Source: Streptomyces sp. NBC_00539 | Lineage (GTDB): Bacteria; Actinomycetota; Actinomycetes; Streptomycetales; Streptomycetaceae | DNA length: 64,000 bases | NCBI RefSeq assembly: GCF_036346105.1 | Contig: NZ_CP107811.1 | Coordinates: 3,786,501 to 3,850,500 of the forward strand | Direction of reading: 5' to 3' | Shown: positions 17,101-24,977 of the stretch, one piece after another | Numbering within the stretch: position 1 is the stretch's first letter | How the letters are laid out: each line of letters starts with the position of its first letter | Position numbers and translations under genes: made by a program | The notes under the pieces: model-generated | Databases searched by the model: none | The model's input: the letters and a program-made list of their open reading frames with translations, nothing else | What the model was told of the DNA's origin: nothing

Positions 17101-19524
17101 TCAGGCGTGGCCGCCGACGCTGTCGAAGACCCGGCAGTCGAAGAAGTCGTCACCCCCGGAGAGCAGGTACGCCTGGGCCTCGCCCACGTGGAAGTACATC
17201 CCGTGCAGCTCCAGCGTGCCCTCGGCCAGCCGTCTCGCCACCGATTCGTGCGCCCGCAGGTGCTCCAGCTGCTGGACGACATTGGTCAGGCACAGCTGCT
17301 CCACGGCGTCCGCCGGCAGCCGGCCCGCGATCCGGGCCCAGGGGTGGTGCCGGCTCGTCATCCGCTCCAGGCTGGGCAGACCGTGCCGCAGCCAGCGCCG
17401 CAGCGGGGTCATCGGCGCTCCCGGGTTCGAGTTCAGCAGCGCCTGCATCGCGCCACAGCCCGAGTGCCCGCACACGGTGATGCTGTCCACCTTGAGCACG
17501 TCCACGGCGTACTCGATCGCCGCCGCGACCGAATCGTCCGCGGCCTCCGCACCCGGCAGCGGAACCAGATTGCCGACGTTGCGGACGGTGAAGAGGTCAC
17601 CCGGCCCGCTGGCCGTGATCATGCTGGTCACCAGCCGGGAATCGGCGCAGGTGAGGAACAGCTGGGACGGCTGCTGCCCCTCGCGGGCGAGCCGGGCCAG
17701 CTCGTCCCGCACGTGCGGTGCGGTGTCCCGCTGGAAGGCGCTGATTCCGCTGGCCAGTTGTCCGGCTCCGCGCCTGCGGGACTCGCTCACTGCGGTCGCG
17801 CCCGCCGGCCTGGGCGGCGTACGGTCCTCCTCGCGCCCGGCGGGGCGGTGGTCGCAGTGGTTCTTCCAAGGCGTCCAGGGGCGGCAGCAGTGGTGCGCCC
17901 CGCGCAGATCTCCTCCCGGTCCGGCCGGCTCACCGCCTCCGGGCCGGCCGCTCTCGACGGGCCGGGGCCCGGTGCGGCCCGTCACCTCGACCGAACCACC
18001 GTGTGCGACGTGCGCGTCCTTCCAGTCCTGGAGCGTCTCGAAGGCGGCGTGGTCCATGAACGAGCCGTCGAGCTCGATCACCGCCTGCGCGTCGTGCGGA
18101 ATCTGGTTCAGCACTCGGCTCAGTCGCGGGACGGCGAGGAAGGTCAACTGCCCCCGCGCCCACACCCGGTGGACGCCCTCCAGCTCTTCGAGCGTGATCC
18201 GGGTCCGGGCGAGCCGGTGCAGGGCGAGCGCCACGGCCACCGCGATGCCGACGGCGACACCCTCCAGGACACCGCCCAGGACCACGGCCGCGATCGTCGT
18301 CACGTAGACCAGGATCTCGCGGTGCCGGGTGACGGTGCGCACATGCGTCGCGCTCACCATCTGCACCCCCACCACCATCACCAGCGCGGCGAGCGAGGCG
18401 AGCGGGATCAGGTCGAGGACCGGGACGAGCAGCCCGGCGGCGAGCATGATCCACAGACCGTGCAGCATCGACGCCCGGCGGCTGACCGCCCCGGCCCGGA
18501 CGTTCGCCGCGCTGCGTACCGCCCCGCCCGCCACGGGCAGCCCGCCCAGGGCTCCAGAGAGGACGTTCGCCGCGCCCTGCCCGCACAGCTCCCGGTTGAG
18601 ATCGGCGCGCGGCGGGCGGCTGCCCCTCGTCCGGGCGGAGGCGGTCAGCTTGTCGGTGGCGACGGCGGACAGCAGGGACTCCACACTGCCGACCAGCGTG
18701 ACCGTCAGCACGGCGGCGACGATCCCGAGCACCGGCCCCTCGGGCAGCTCGGGCAGCGCATGGCTGCGCCAGGACGGCAGGTCCACCCGGGGCAGGTGCA
18801 GCCCGGCCGCGGTCGCGAAGACGGTGGCGGTCGCGACGGCGGCGAGTGCGGCGGGCACCTTGCGCAGGGCCCGCCCGGCCCGCCCGGGCAGTCGTGGCCA
18901 GCCGAGCAGCACGACCAGCGTCAGCACGCTGATGCCGACCGCGGCGGGATACAGGTCGGCCAACTGGGCCGGCAGACCCCGGACATTGGCGAGGGCGGAG
19001 CTCTGCGGGGTGCCTCCGAGCACGATGTGCAGCTGGGCCAGCGCGATGGTCACCCCGATGCCCGCGAGCATGCCGTGCACGATGGCCGGGCTCACCATGA
19101 GCGCCGACCGGGCGGTGCGCAGGAACGCGAGCCCGAGCTGGCAGCAGCCGGCGAGCACGGTGATGGCGCACGTGGTGCGCCACCCGTAGCGCTGGATCAA
19201 CTCGGCGGTGACCACGGTGAGTCCCGTGGCCGCCCCGCTCACCAGGAGCGGTGCGCCGCCGAGCCGCCCGGCCACGATCCCGCCGACCGCCGCGGCCACC
19301 AGACCGGCCTGGAGCGGTGCGCCGGTGGCCAGCGCGATGCCGAGGGACAGGGGCAGGGCGATCAGGAAGACGGCGACGGAGGCGGAGAGATCGGCGGACA
19401 GGCCTGCGGGCAGGCCCTTACCCGGCTGACGGCTTGGGCGACTGCCCGGCCACAGTGTGCGGAACCGGTGGCCGGTGGCTGAGGAGTTGGCGGCTGATGG
19501 GTCGGTGGCGGAAGTGGCTGTCAT
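17101..19524 (-). CDS. SulP-family anion transporter fused to beta-carbonic anhydrase
   Basis: A 807-residue fusion. Residues 30-430 form the SulP/SLC26 transporter domain with about 10-12 helices, followed by a STAS-like segment (VIELDGSFMDHAAFETL) near 490-530. A linker then leads to a beta-class carbonic anhydrase from about residue 590, with zinc-binding CADSR (near 623) and HSGCGAM (near 690). Carbonic anhydrase interconverts CO2 and bicarbonate, so the transporter probably moves bicarbonate, coupling hydration to uptake or export. The fusion is known in actinobacteria. GAGGAGA lies 9 bases upstream of the ATG. Confidence 0.93.
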   Translation of the reverse strand: MTATSATDPSAANSSATGHRFRTLWPGSRPSRQPGKGLPAGLSADLSASVAVFLIALPLSLGIALATGAPLQAGLVAAAVGGIVAGRLGGAPLLVSGAATGLTVVTAELIQRYGWRTTCAITVLAGCCQLGLAFLRTARSALMVSPAIVHGMLAGIGVTIALAQLHIVLGGTPQSSALANVRGLPAQLADLYPAAVGISVLTLVVLLGWPRLPGRAGRALRKVPAALAAVATATVFATAAGLHLPRVDLPSWRSHALPELPEGPVLGIVAAVLTVTLVGSVESLLSAVATDKLTASARTRGSRPPRADLNRELCGQGAANVLSGALGGLPVAGGAVRSAANVRAGAVSRRASMLHGLWIMLAAGLLVPVLDLIPLASLAALVMVVGVQMVSATHVRTVTRHREILVYVTTIAAVVLGGVLEGVAVGIAVAVALALHRLARTRITLEELEGVHRVWARGQLTFLAVPRLSRVLNQIPHDAQAVIELDGSFMDHAAFETLQDWKDAHVAHGGSVEVTGRTGPRPVESGRPGGGEPAGPGGDLRGAHHCCRPWTPWKNHCDHRPAGREEDRTPPRPAGATAVSESRRRGAGQLASGISAFQRDTAPHVRDELARLAREGQQPSQLFLTCADSRLVTSMITASGPGDLFTVRNVGNLVPLPGAEAADDSVAAAIEYAVDVLKVDSITVCGHSGCGAMQALLNSNPGAPMTPLRRWLRHGLPSLERMTSRHHPWARIAGRLPADAVEQLCLTNVVQQLEHLRAHESVARRLAEGTLELHGMYFHVGEAQAYLLSGGDDFFDCRVFDSVGGHA

Positions 19525-19756
19525 GGGTTCCCGTCTCCTCTGAGGAGGGATGAAGCGGCGGGAGTCAACACTCGGTAAATGGATGGTAATGGAGAGTAAA
19601 GAACGAGGGGAGGGAATGGGGGCAAATGGCTTAGCAATTACCCCTCAGGAGTGATTAAGCATTTTGTACGGCTTGTCGCATCATCTTCAAAGCAGACCGC
19701 GTGGGACGGTGCCGCCCGGAAGTCCCGCGAGGGAACTGTGAGGGAGAGGTGTGCGG

Positions 19757-21067
19757 ATGATCGCCGCTACGAAGAAGATCGCCGGCGGCCTGGTCGCCAC
19801 GGCCCTGGTCCTGTGCGCCGCCGGGTGCGGAAGCTCGGAACGCGCCAAACCCCCTGCTCTCGGGGGTCCGAACGCCAAGAAGGGTGCCGTGCCGGAGGCG
19901 GCCCCCGGCAGCGTCAACCGGCTCATCGGCGACGGCTCGACCGCGTACACCGGCCGGCAGCCGAACGTACAGCAGCCCCAGAAGCTCAAGCCCGGTGAAA
20001 AGCCCCCGCAGTTCGTCGTCTTCTCCTGGGACGGCGCCGGCGAGGACAGCCAGAAGCTCTTCTCCCACTTCCGTGAAGTGGGCAAGGAGTACAACGCGCG
20101 GATGACCTATTTCCTCAGCGCCCTGTACCTGCTGCCAGAGGAGAAGCGTTCCCTCTACACCGCCCCGCAGCACTCCCCGGGCCGCTCCGACATCGGCTTC
20201 GGTGACCCGCAGGGCATCAAGGACACCGCCACCCAGGTCCGCGCGGCCTGGTTGGAGGGCAACGAGATCGGCACCCACTTCAACGGCCACTTCTGCGGCC
20301 CCGACGGCGGCGTGGGCACCTGGTCCGTCGAGGAGTGGAAGAGCGAGATCAACCAGGCGAAGGCCTTCGTCAAGAACTGGAAGACCAACTCGCCCGAGCT
20401 CAAGGGCATGGAGGCGCTCCCCTTCGACTACGACAAGGAACTCATCGGCGCCCGCACTCCCTGCCTCGAAGGCCAGAAGAACTTCATGCTGGCGGCGAAG
20501 GACATGGGCTTCCGGTACGACTCCAGCGGCATCAGCAAGCAGATCTGGCCGAAGAAGACGGACGGCCTGTGGGACATCCCGCTCCAACTGGTGCCCATGC
20601 CGGGCCGGGCGTTCGAAACCCTGAGCATGGACTACAACTACATGGTCAACCAGTCCGGGACGACCACGCAGGGCGACCCCTCGCAGCACGCGTACTGGGG
20701 CGAGCAGATGCGCGACGGCCTCCAGAAGGCCTTCGACCGCGTCTACCAGGGCAACCGCGCACCGCTGATCATCGGCAACCACTTCGAGTCCTGGAACGGC
20801 GGCACCTACATGAAGGCCGTCGAGGAGTCCATCAAGTCGATCTGCACGCAGAAGGAGGTCCGCTGCGTACCGTTCCGCGAGCTGGCCGACTGGCTGGACG
20901 CCCAGGACCCCAAGGTCCTGGAGTGGATGCGCACCCTCGACGTGGGTGAGGCGCCCAAGGAAGGCTGGACGAAGCTCCTGACGGCGGGGCCGCCGGCCAA
21001 GCCGGCCGCCCCGGCCCAGGTCAAGCCGGCTGGGGAGCCGGCCGAGTCCGGTTCGGACGAGGGCTGA
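19757..21067 (+). CDS. Lipoprotein with divergent polysaccharide-deacetylase-like domain
   Basis: Secreted protein of 436 residues with a signal peptide ending in a lipobox (LVLCAAGC), so it is lipid-anchored outside the membrane. The body resembles the NodB fold: FVVFSWDGAGED corresponds to the TFDDG box, and EIGTHFNGHFC to the IGNHTxxH metal motif with the HxxxH pair kept. Catalysis is plausible but not certain, as the first Asp of TFDD is replaced. The C-terminal tail is Pro/Ala-rich. ATG 19757 has AGGGAGAGG upstream. The last 47 bases overlap the convergent ATPase gene. Confidence 0.7.
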   Translation: MIAATKKIAGGLVATALVLCAAGCGSSERAKPPALGGPNAKKGAVPEAAPGSVNRLIGDGSTAYTGRQPNVQQPQKLKPGEKPPQFVVFSWDGAGEDSQKLFSHFREVGKEYNARMTYFLSALYLLPEEKRSLYTAPQHSPGRSDIGFGDPQGIKDTATQVRAAWLEGNEIGTHFNGHFCGPDGGVGTWSVEEWKSEINQAKAFVKNWKTNSPELKGMEALPFDYDKELIGARTPCLEGQKNFMLAAKDMGFRYDSSGISKQIWPKKTDGLWDIPLQLVPMPGRAFETLSMDYNYMVNQSGTTTQGDPSQHAYWGEQMRDGLQKAFDRVYQGNRAPLIIGNHFESWNGGTYMKAVEESIKSICTQKEVRCVPFRELADWLDAQDPKVLEWMRTLDVGEAPKEGWTKLLTAGPPAKPAAPAQVKPAGEPAESGSDEG

Positions 21068-22055
21068 CCAGCCCCTGCGATCCGGCGGGGCGCGCCTCGT
21101 CGAGGACGAAGCCGGGGTCGACCTGTTCGGCGAGGTCGACCCCGGTCTTGGCGTTGCCCCAGCTCTCGGCGTTCTTCAGGTGGAAGTGGACCATCTGCTG
21201 GGTGTACCGGGCCCAGTCGCGCTCGGCGTACGAGTCCTCGGCCGCGTCCTGGAGTACCTGTAGCGCGAGCCGGTTGCTCGCTTCCAGCAGCTCGAACGAG
21301 GCGGGCCGGCCCTTCTCCAGCGACCGGACCCAGTCCGAGTGCCCGAAGGTGACCAGCAGGTCCTCGCCCACCTCGTCCCGGAGGAACTCGATGTCCTCGG
21401 GGCCCTGCACCTTGTTGCCGATCACCCTGAGGGCGACCCCGTAGTCCCGGGCGTACTCCTTGTACTGGCGGTAGACGGAAACGCCCTTGCGGGTCGGCTC
21501 GGCCACCAGGAAGGTCATGTCGAAGCGGGTGAACATGCCCGAGGCGAAGGAGTCCGAGCCGGCGGTCATGTCGACGACGACGTACTCGTCGGGGCCGTCC
21601 ACCAGGTGGTTCAGGCACAGTTCGACCGCGCCGACCTTGGAGTGGTAGCAGGCCACGCCGAGATCGGCCTCGGTGAACGGGCCCGTGGCCATCAGCCGTA
21701 CGGGCTCTCCGTCCAGCAGCACCGGGCGCGCGCAGGCGTCGTACACCGGGTTGTCCTCGGTGACCCGCAGCAGTCGTGAGCCGGTTCCGGGCGGGGTCGT
21801 CTTGATCATGGTGTCGGCGGACGCGATGCGCGGGTTGGACCCGCGCAGGTAGTCCTTGATCATCGGTAGCTGGGCGCCCATGGCGGGCAGCGCGGCGGCC
21901 TCGTCCTCGCTCAGCCCGAGCGCGACGCCGAGGTGTTGGTTGATGTCGGCGTCCACCGCGACGACGGGGGCTTCATTGGCGGCGAGGTGGCGGATGAAGA
22001 GGGAGGACAGCGTGGTCTTGCCGCTGCCGCCCTTTCCCACGAAAGCGATCTTCAT
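21021..22055 (-). CDS. MinD/CooC-like P-loop ATPase
   Basis: ATP-binding protein of 344 residues with a deviant Walker A at the extreme N-terminus (GKGGSGKTT, residues 7-15), switch I DADINQHLGVAL and switch II in VVVDMTAGSDSFASG. Closest in layout to CooC/nickel-insertion and MinD-type ATPases. ATG 22055 gives a start right at the beta strand MKIAFVGKGG, as expected. The 3' end overlaps the convergent lipoprotein gene by 47 bases, an unusual arrangement. Role unknown. Confidence 0.82.
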   Translation of the reverse strand: MKIAFVGKGGSGKTTLSSLFIRHLAANEAPVVAVDADINQHLGVALGLSEDEAAALPAMGAQLPMIKDYLRGSNPRIASADTMIKTTPPGTGSRLLRVTEDNPVYDACARPVLLDGEPVRLMATGPFTEADLGVACYHSKVGAVELCLNHLVDGPDEYVVVDMTAGSDSFASGMFTRFDMTFLVAEPTRKGVSVYRQYKEYARDYGVALRVIGNKVQGPEDIEFLRDEVGEDLLVTFGHSDWVRSLEKGRPASFELLEASNRLALQVLQDAAEDSYAERDWARYTQQMVHFHLKNAESWGNAKTGVDLAEQVDPGFVLDEARPAGSQGLVSPRPNRTRPAPQPA

Positions 22056-22087
22056 GTTCACCAAGCGTAGTGGATCGGTTGCTTTCC

Positions 22088-22114
22088 GTGGTCTAGGTGA
22101 GTGAAGAAGACCAC
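22088..22114. promoter_or_regulatory. Inverted repeat in a divergent promoter region
   Basis: GTGGTC at 22088-22093 and GACCAC at 22109-22114, 15 bases apart, between the ATPase gene and the Fic-like gene. The first arm continues TAG as in DasR sites (TGGTCTAGACCA), but the spacing does not fit a DasR site. Confidence 0.25.
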
Positions 22115-22150
22115 TCCAAGGAGGGGTCGGTGCTATGGGGGCGCAGTGCG

Positions 22151-22156
22151 TAGGCT
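22151..22156 (+). promoter_or_regulatory. -10 element TAGGCT, near-leaderless promoter
   Basis: TAGGCT ends 8 bases before the ATG at 22165; no ribosome-binding site in between. Confidence 0.45.
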
Positions 22157-22164
22157 CCTTACTT

Positions 22165-23037
22165 ATGAGTAGCGCTGCTGACCCGCTGGCCCCACTGGCC
22201 GGGCTGCCGGGTGTCGCCGATTCCGTGGATTCCGTACGCAAGGCCGTGGACCGGGTCTACGGGCACCGGGTGATGCGCCGGCGCGGCGGCGAGATCACCT
22301 CGGAAGCCGCCCTGCGCGGAGCCAGGGCCAGTGCGGCGCTGTCCGGGGCCGACTGGGCGCTGGAGGAGGTGCGCCGCCGGACCGACTTCGGCACGGAGGC
22401 GGAGGCGCGCACGGTGGGCGCGGCCCTGCGGCTGACGGCCGAGGCCGGTCAGCTGCTGAGCATCTGGCGCCAGTCGCCGCTACGGGTCCTGGCGCGCCTG
22501 CATCTGGTGGCCTCGGGTTCCACCCTGACGACGGGAGCCGACTCCGTCGCGCGCGGGGGCGGGGGCGGGGGCGCGAACGGGGGCGACACGGTGGGGCGGC
22601 CGCGGCTGGCGGGCGAGCCCGTGGACGAGCCGCTGATCGAAGCCCCGCTGCCCAGCGCGGAGGAGGTCGCCGGACGACTGGACGGCCTGTCCCGGCTGGT
22701 CATCGCGGGGGGCTCCGCTCCGGCACTGATCACGGCGGCGGTGGTGCACGGCGAGCTGCTGGCCCTGCGTCCCTTCGGCTCGTACAACGGCCTCGTCGCG
22801 CGGGCGGCCGAGCGGATCGTGCTGATCAACAGCGGCCTCGACCCGAAGGCGATTTGCCCGGCCGAGGTGGGCCATGCGGAACAGGGCTCGGAGGCGTACG
22901 TGGCGGCCTTCGAGGGCTACGTCTCGGGCACCCCCGACGGGATGGCGGCCTGGATCGCGCACTGCGGGCGGGCGGTCGAACTGGGAGTGCGTGAGTCGAC
23001 GGCGGTCTGCGAGGCGCTCCAGCGCGGCGCGGCCTGA
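22165..23037 (+). CDS. Fic-fold-like protein with degenerate active site
   Basis: A 290-residue protein. The C-terminal half carries VHGELLALRPFGSYNGLVAR, which lines up with the Fic motif HPFxxGNGRxxR. The catalytic His is Arg (or shifted) and the Gly-Asn-Gly-Arg loop is Ser-Tyr-Asn-Gly, so AMP transfer is unlikely. A Gly-rich insertion (about seven glycines) sits in the middle. Older genomes label homologues oxidoreductase without support visible here. The -10 TAGGCT at 22151 supports ATG 22165 over an upstream ATG at 22135. A clear terminator follows. Confidence 0.6.
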   Translation: MSSAADPLAPLAGLPGVADSVDSVRKAVDRVYGHRVMRRRGGEITSEAALRGARASAALSGADWALEEVRRRTDFGTEAEARTVGAALRLTAEAGQLLSIWRQSPLRVLARLHLVASGSTLTTGADSVARGGGGGGANGGDTVGRPRLAGEPVDEPLIEAPLPSAEEVAGRLDGLSRLVIAGGSAPALITAAVVHGELLALRPFGSYNGLVARAAERIVLINSGLDPKAICPAEVGHAEQGSEAYVAAFEGYVSGTPDGMAAWIAHCGRAVELGVRESTAVCEALQRGAA

Positions 23038-23661
23038 CGGCCGGGGTTCTGCTCCGGGCGCCTGGCCGGGCGTCTGCTCTGGGCGCCTGCCCTGGGAGCC
23101 TGCCGCGGGCGACGCCGGCAGGGGCGCGAGGGCGTCCCGGACAGGGTTGCGGCGACACCGTCCTGCTTTGGTGTCGCCGCTGGCATTCCCGCCGGGTTAC
23201 CAAGCGTCCTCGATGTTGCCCATCAAGCCGGGTACTTTGCCCTTGGCCTGGTGCGGCTGGCCCGTAATCGACGGGTCGACGTCGCGTGGGTGCTCGGCGT
23301 TCCTGCATCGGTCCGTGGGCCTTACTGCGTTTTAAAGATGATCCTCTCGGATGTTCTTTGGTCTCGCGGGCCGTTGACTCCTTTGTACTCCGCTTCCGAG
23401 ACGAGCGAAACCCCTGGTCTCACTTCTTTACCTTTCTCGGCTATTCGGGATATATCGGACGCCTAAATCGGGCCATTGCAGGCCGTGCCGCCCTAACGTG
23501 GAGCGCTGCCGGTCCCCGGCCGCCGGCCGCCGGACGCCCGGATCCGGCGCTCGCGTAATCCGGTGGCCCCGCAGCGAAGCAACCGAACCGTACGCCGGTG
23601 ATCCGGCGAGCCGAACCGGCGGGGTGGGGTGCGCGCCGGTTCGGGCGGGATCAGGCCGTTC
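23038..23661. other. Convergent intergenic region with an AT-richer island
   Basis: About 620 bases between convergent genes. It holds a terminator at 23149-23180 and a stretch at about 23320-23480 near 50% GC against about 72% around it. Open frames there (for example GTG 23286 to 23558) have poor third-position GC and no ribosome-binding site, so I do not call a gene. Confidence 0.5.
23149..23180 (+). terminator. Hairpin terminator after the Fic-like gene
   Basis: Perfect 11-bp stem GCGGCGACACC / GGTGTCGCCGC with a 10-base loop ending in TTT. Confidence 0.75.
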
Positions 23662-24501
23662 TCAGGCGGCCACGGCGCCGGCGCGGCGACGGCTGGCGTA
23701 CCAGACGAGGCCTGCCGTGGCCGCAGCCGCGCCCACGGCCGCCGCGGCCACCCACGCCGGTCGCGCAGTCATGGACAGCCCCGGCACCCGCTGCTTCAGC
23801 CGCACCGGCCGGTTGAACACCAGCACCGGCCACTCCCGCGCCACCGCCTCGCGCCGCAGCGCCCGGTCGGGGTTCACCACGTGCGGGTGCCCTACCGCCT
23901 CCAGCATCGGCACGTCGGTGATCGAGTCGCTGTAGGCGTAGCACCGCGCGAGGTCGTATCCCTCGGACTCCGCGAGCTCGCGTACCGCCTCGGCCTTCGT
24001 CGGGCCGTAGGCGTAGTAGTCGATCTCCCCGGTGAAGCAGCCGTCCTCGCCGACGACCATGCGGGTGGCCACGACGCGGTCCGCACCGAGCATCTCCCCG
24101 ATGGGCTCGACCACTTCGGCACCCGAGGTGGACACGATCACCACGTCACGTCCGGCGGTGTGGTGGGCTTCGATCAGTGATGCGGCCTCGTCGTAGATGA
24201 TCGGGTCGATGAGGTCGTGCAGGGCTTCGGCGACGATCTCGCGCACCTGCTGGACATTCCACCCCTTGCAGAGGGCGGACAGGTACTCCCGCATCCGTTC
24301 CATCTGGTCGTGGTCGGCGCCGCCGGCCAGGAAGATGAACTGGGTGTATGCGGTGCGCAGGACGGCCCGCCGGTTGATGAGGCCACCCCGGTAGAACGAC
24401 TTGCTGAACGTCAGGGTGCTTGACTTCGCAATGACCGTCTTGTCCAGGTCGAAGAAGGCGGCGGTCCGAGGCGAGGAGTGCGGCAAGGGCTGATTTTCCA
24501 C
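23662..24501 (-). CDS. HAD-superfamily IB phosphatase with C-terminal membrane anchor
   Basis: A 279-residue HAD-IB hydrolase. Motif I FFDLDKTV gives D18 and D20; motif II is VIVSTSGAEVV; YGPTKAEAVREL carries the motif III Lys; and CYAYSDSITDVPML the motif IV acidic pair. The family (SerB-like) removes phosphate from small molecules or phosphatidic-acid-type lipids. A membrane segment lies at about residues 248-268 (AWVAAAAVGAAAATAGLVWY), so it is tail-anchored. GTG 24501 is chosen because a -10 TATGCT lies exactly 6 bases upstream; ATG 24525 would add eight residues. It is adjacent to ssd in Streptomyces and linked in old annotations with differentiation. Confidence 0.87.
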   Translation of the reverse strand: MENQPLPHSSPRTAAFFDLDKTVIAKSSTLTFSKSFYRGGLINRRAVLRTAYTQFIFLAGGADHDQMERMREYLSALCKGWNVQQVREIVAEALHDLIDPIIYDEAASLIEAHHTAGRDVVIVSTSGAEVVEPIGEMLGADRVVATRMVVGEDGCFTGEIDYYAYGPTKAEAVRELAESEGYDLARCYAYSDSITDVPMLEAVGHPHVVNPDRALRREAVAREWPVLVFNRPVRLKQRVPGLSMTARPAWVAAAAVGAAAATAGLVWYASRRRAGAVAA

Positions 24502-24507
24502 GCCCCG

Positions 24508-24513
24508 AGCATA
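24508..24513 (-). promoter_or_regulatory. -10 element TATGCT, leaderless promoter of the HAD gene
   Basis: TATGCT on the minus strand, exactly 6 bases before GTG 24501. Confidence 0.45.
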
Positions 24514-24648
24514 TGCGCCCACCATTCGGCGTAAGGTGTGGCGCGTGGGTTTGCCTGAGAGGGCTCTCGGGTACACCATGGAAGTCACGGATCGTTCGCG
24601 ACCGTGCTAACCCGGTCTGGCTCCTCCCCCCCCGAGTCGGACCGTGGG

Positions 24649-24683
24649 GACGACCCCCGCTCTCCCCCCCGGCGGGGGTCGTC
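24649..24683. terminator. GC-rich hairpin in the HAD/ssd divergent region
   Basis: Perfect 12-bp stem GACGACCCCCGC / GCGGGGGTCGTC with an 11-base C-rich loop. As it lies between divergent genes it is not an ordinary end-of-gene terminator; an attenuator or the end of a small RNA is possible. Confidence 0.5.
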
Positions 24684-24849
24684 GCATGTCCGGACGCGGT
24701 TCGCGCCCCTTGCCTTCGGCTCTCGAGGAACATCTTCCAGGCCCCTTCCCTTCGGCGGGCCCACGTGGCGAAGGCCCTCACCACTCCGAACTCGTGACTC
24801 TGCGTAGTTGTTCCGGAGCGCTGTGAACTCACCCGATGGGGTGGCGGAG

Positions 24850-24858
24850 ATATCCACA
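24850..24858 (+). promoter_or_regulatory. DnaA-box-like sequence 1 upstream of ssd
   Basis: ATATCCACA, one mismatch from the classical box TTATCCACA. Confidence 0.4.
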
Positions 24859-24867
24859 ACCACGTTC

Positions 24868-24876
24868 TTGTCCACA
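24868..24876 (+). promoter_or_regulatory. DnaA box 2 upstream of ssd
   Basis: TTGTCCACA, exactly the preferred Streptomyces DnaA box, 18 bases after the first and in the same orientation; each is next to a GATATC. Confidence 0.5.
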
Positions 24877-24977
24877 GATATCGAGCAAGATCCACTTCTT
24901 TTTCCTGATCGCTGCACCGTGATTCCAGCCGCGAAGTCCGCGGTTCATGGATTTGCAGCGAGAAGGGGGCGGAGATC

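Larger units (their letters stand above)
24514..24977. other. HAD/ssd divergent intergenic region
   Basis: About 460 bases without a gene. It holds a 12-bp hairpin after a run of C (24649-24683), and close to ssd two DnaA-box-like sequences (24850-24876) in a locally AT-rich stretch. The spacing suggests a long ssd leader or a small RNA. Confidence 0.5.

Noticed and set aside
22088-22114. DasR site
   Set aside because: Arms match but the 15-base spacing does not fit a DasR site.
23286-23558. 90-codon frame in the AT-richer island
   Set aside because: Poor third-position GC, no ribosome-binding site, no family; kept only as a region note.
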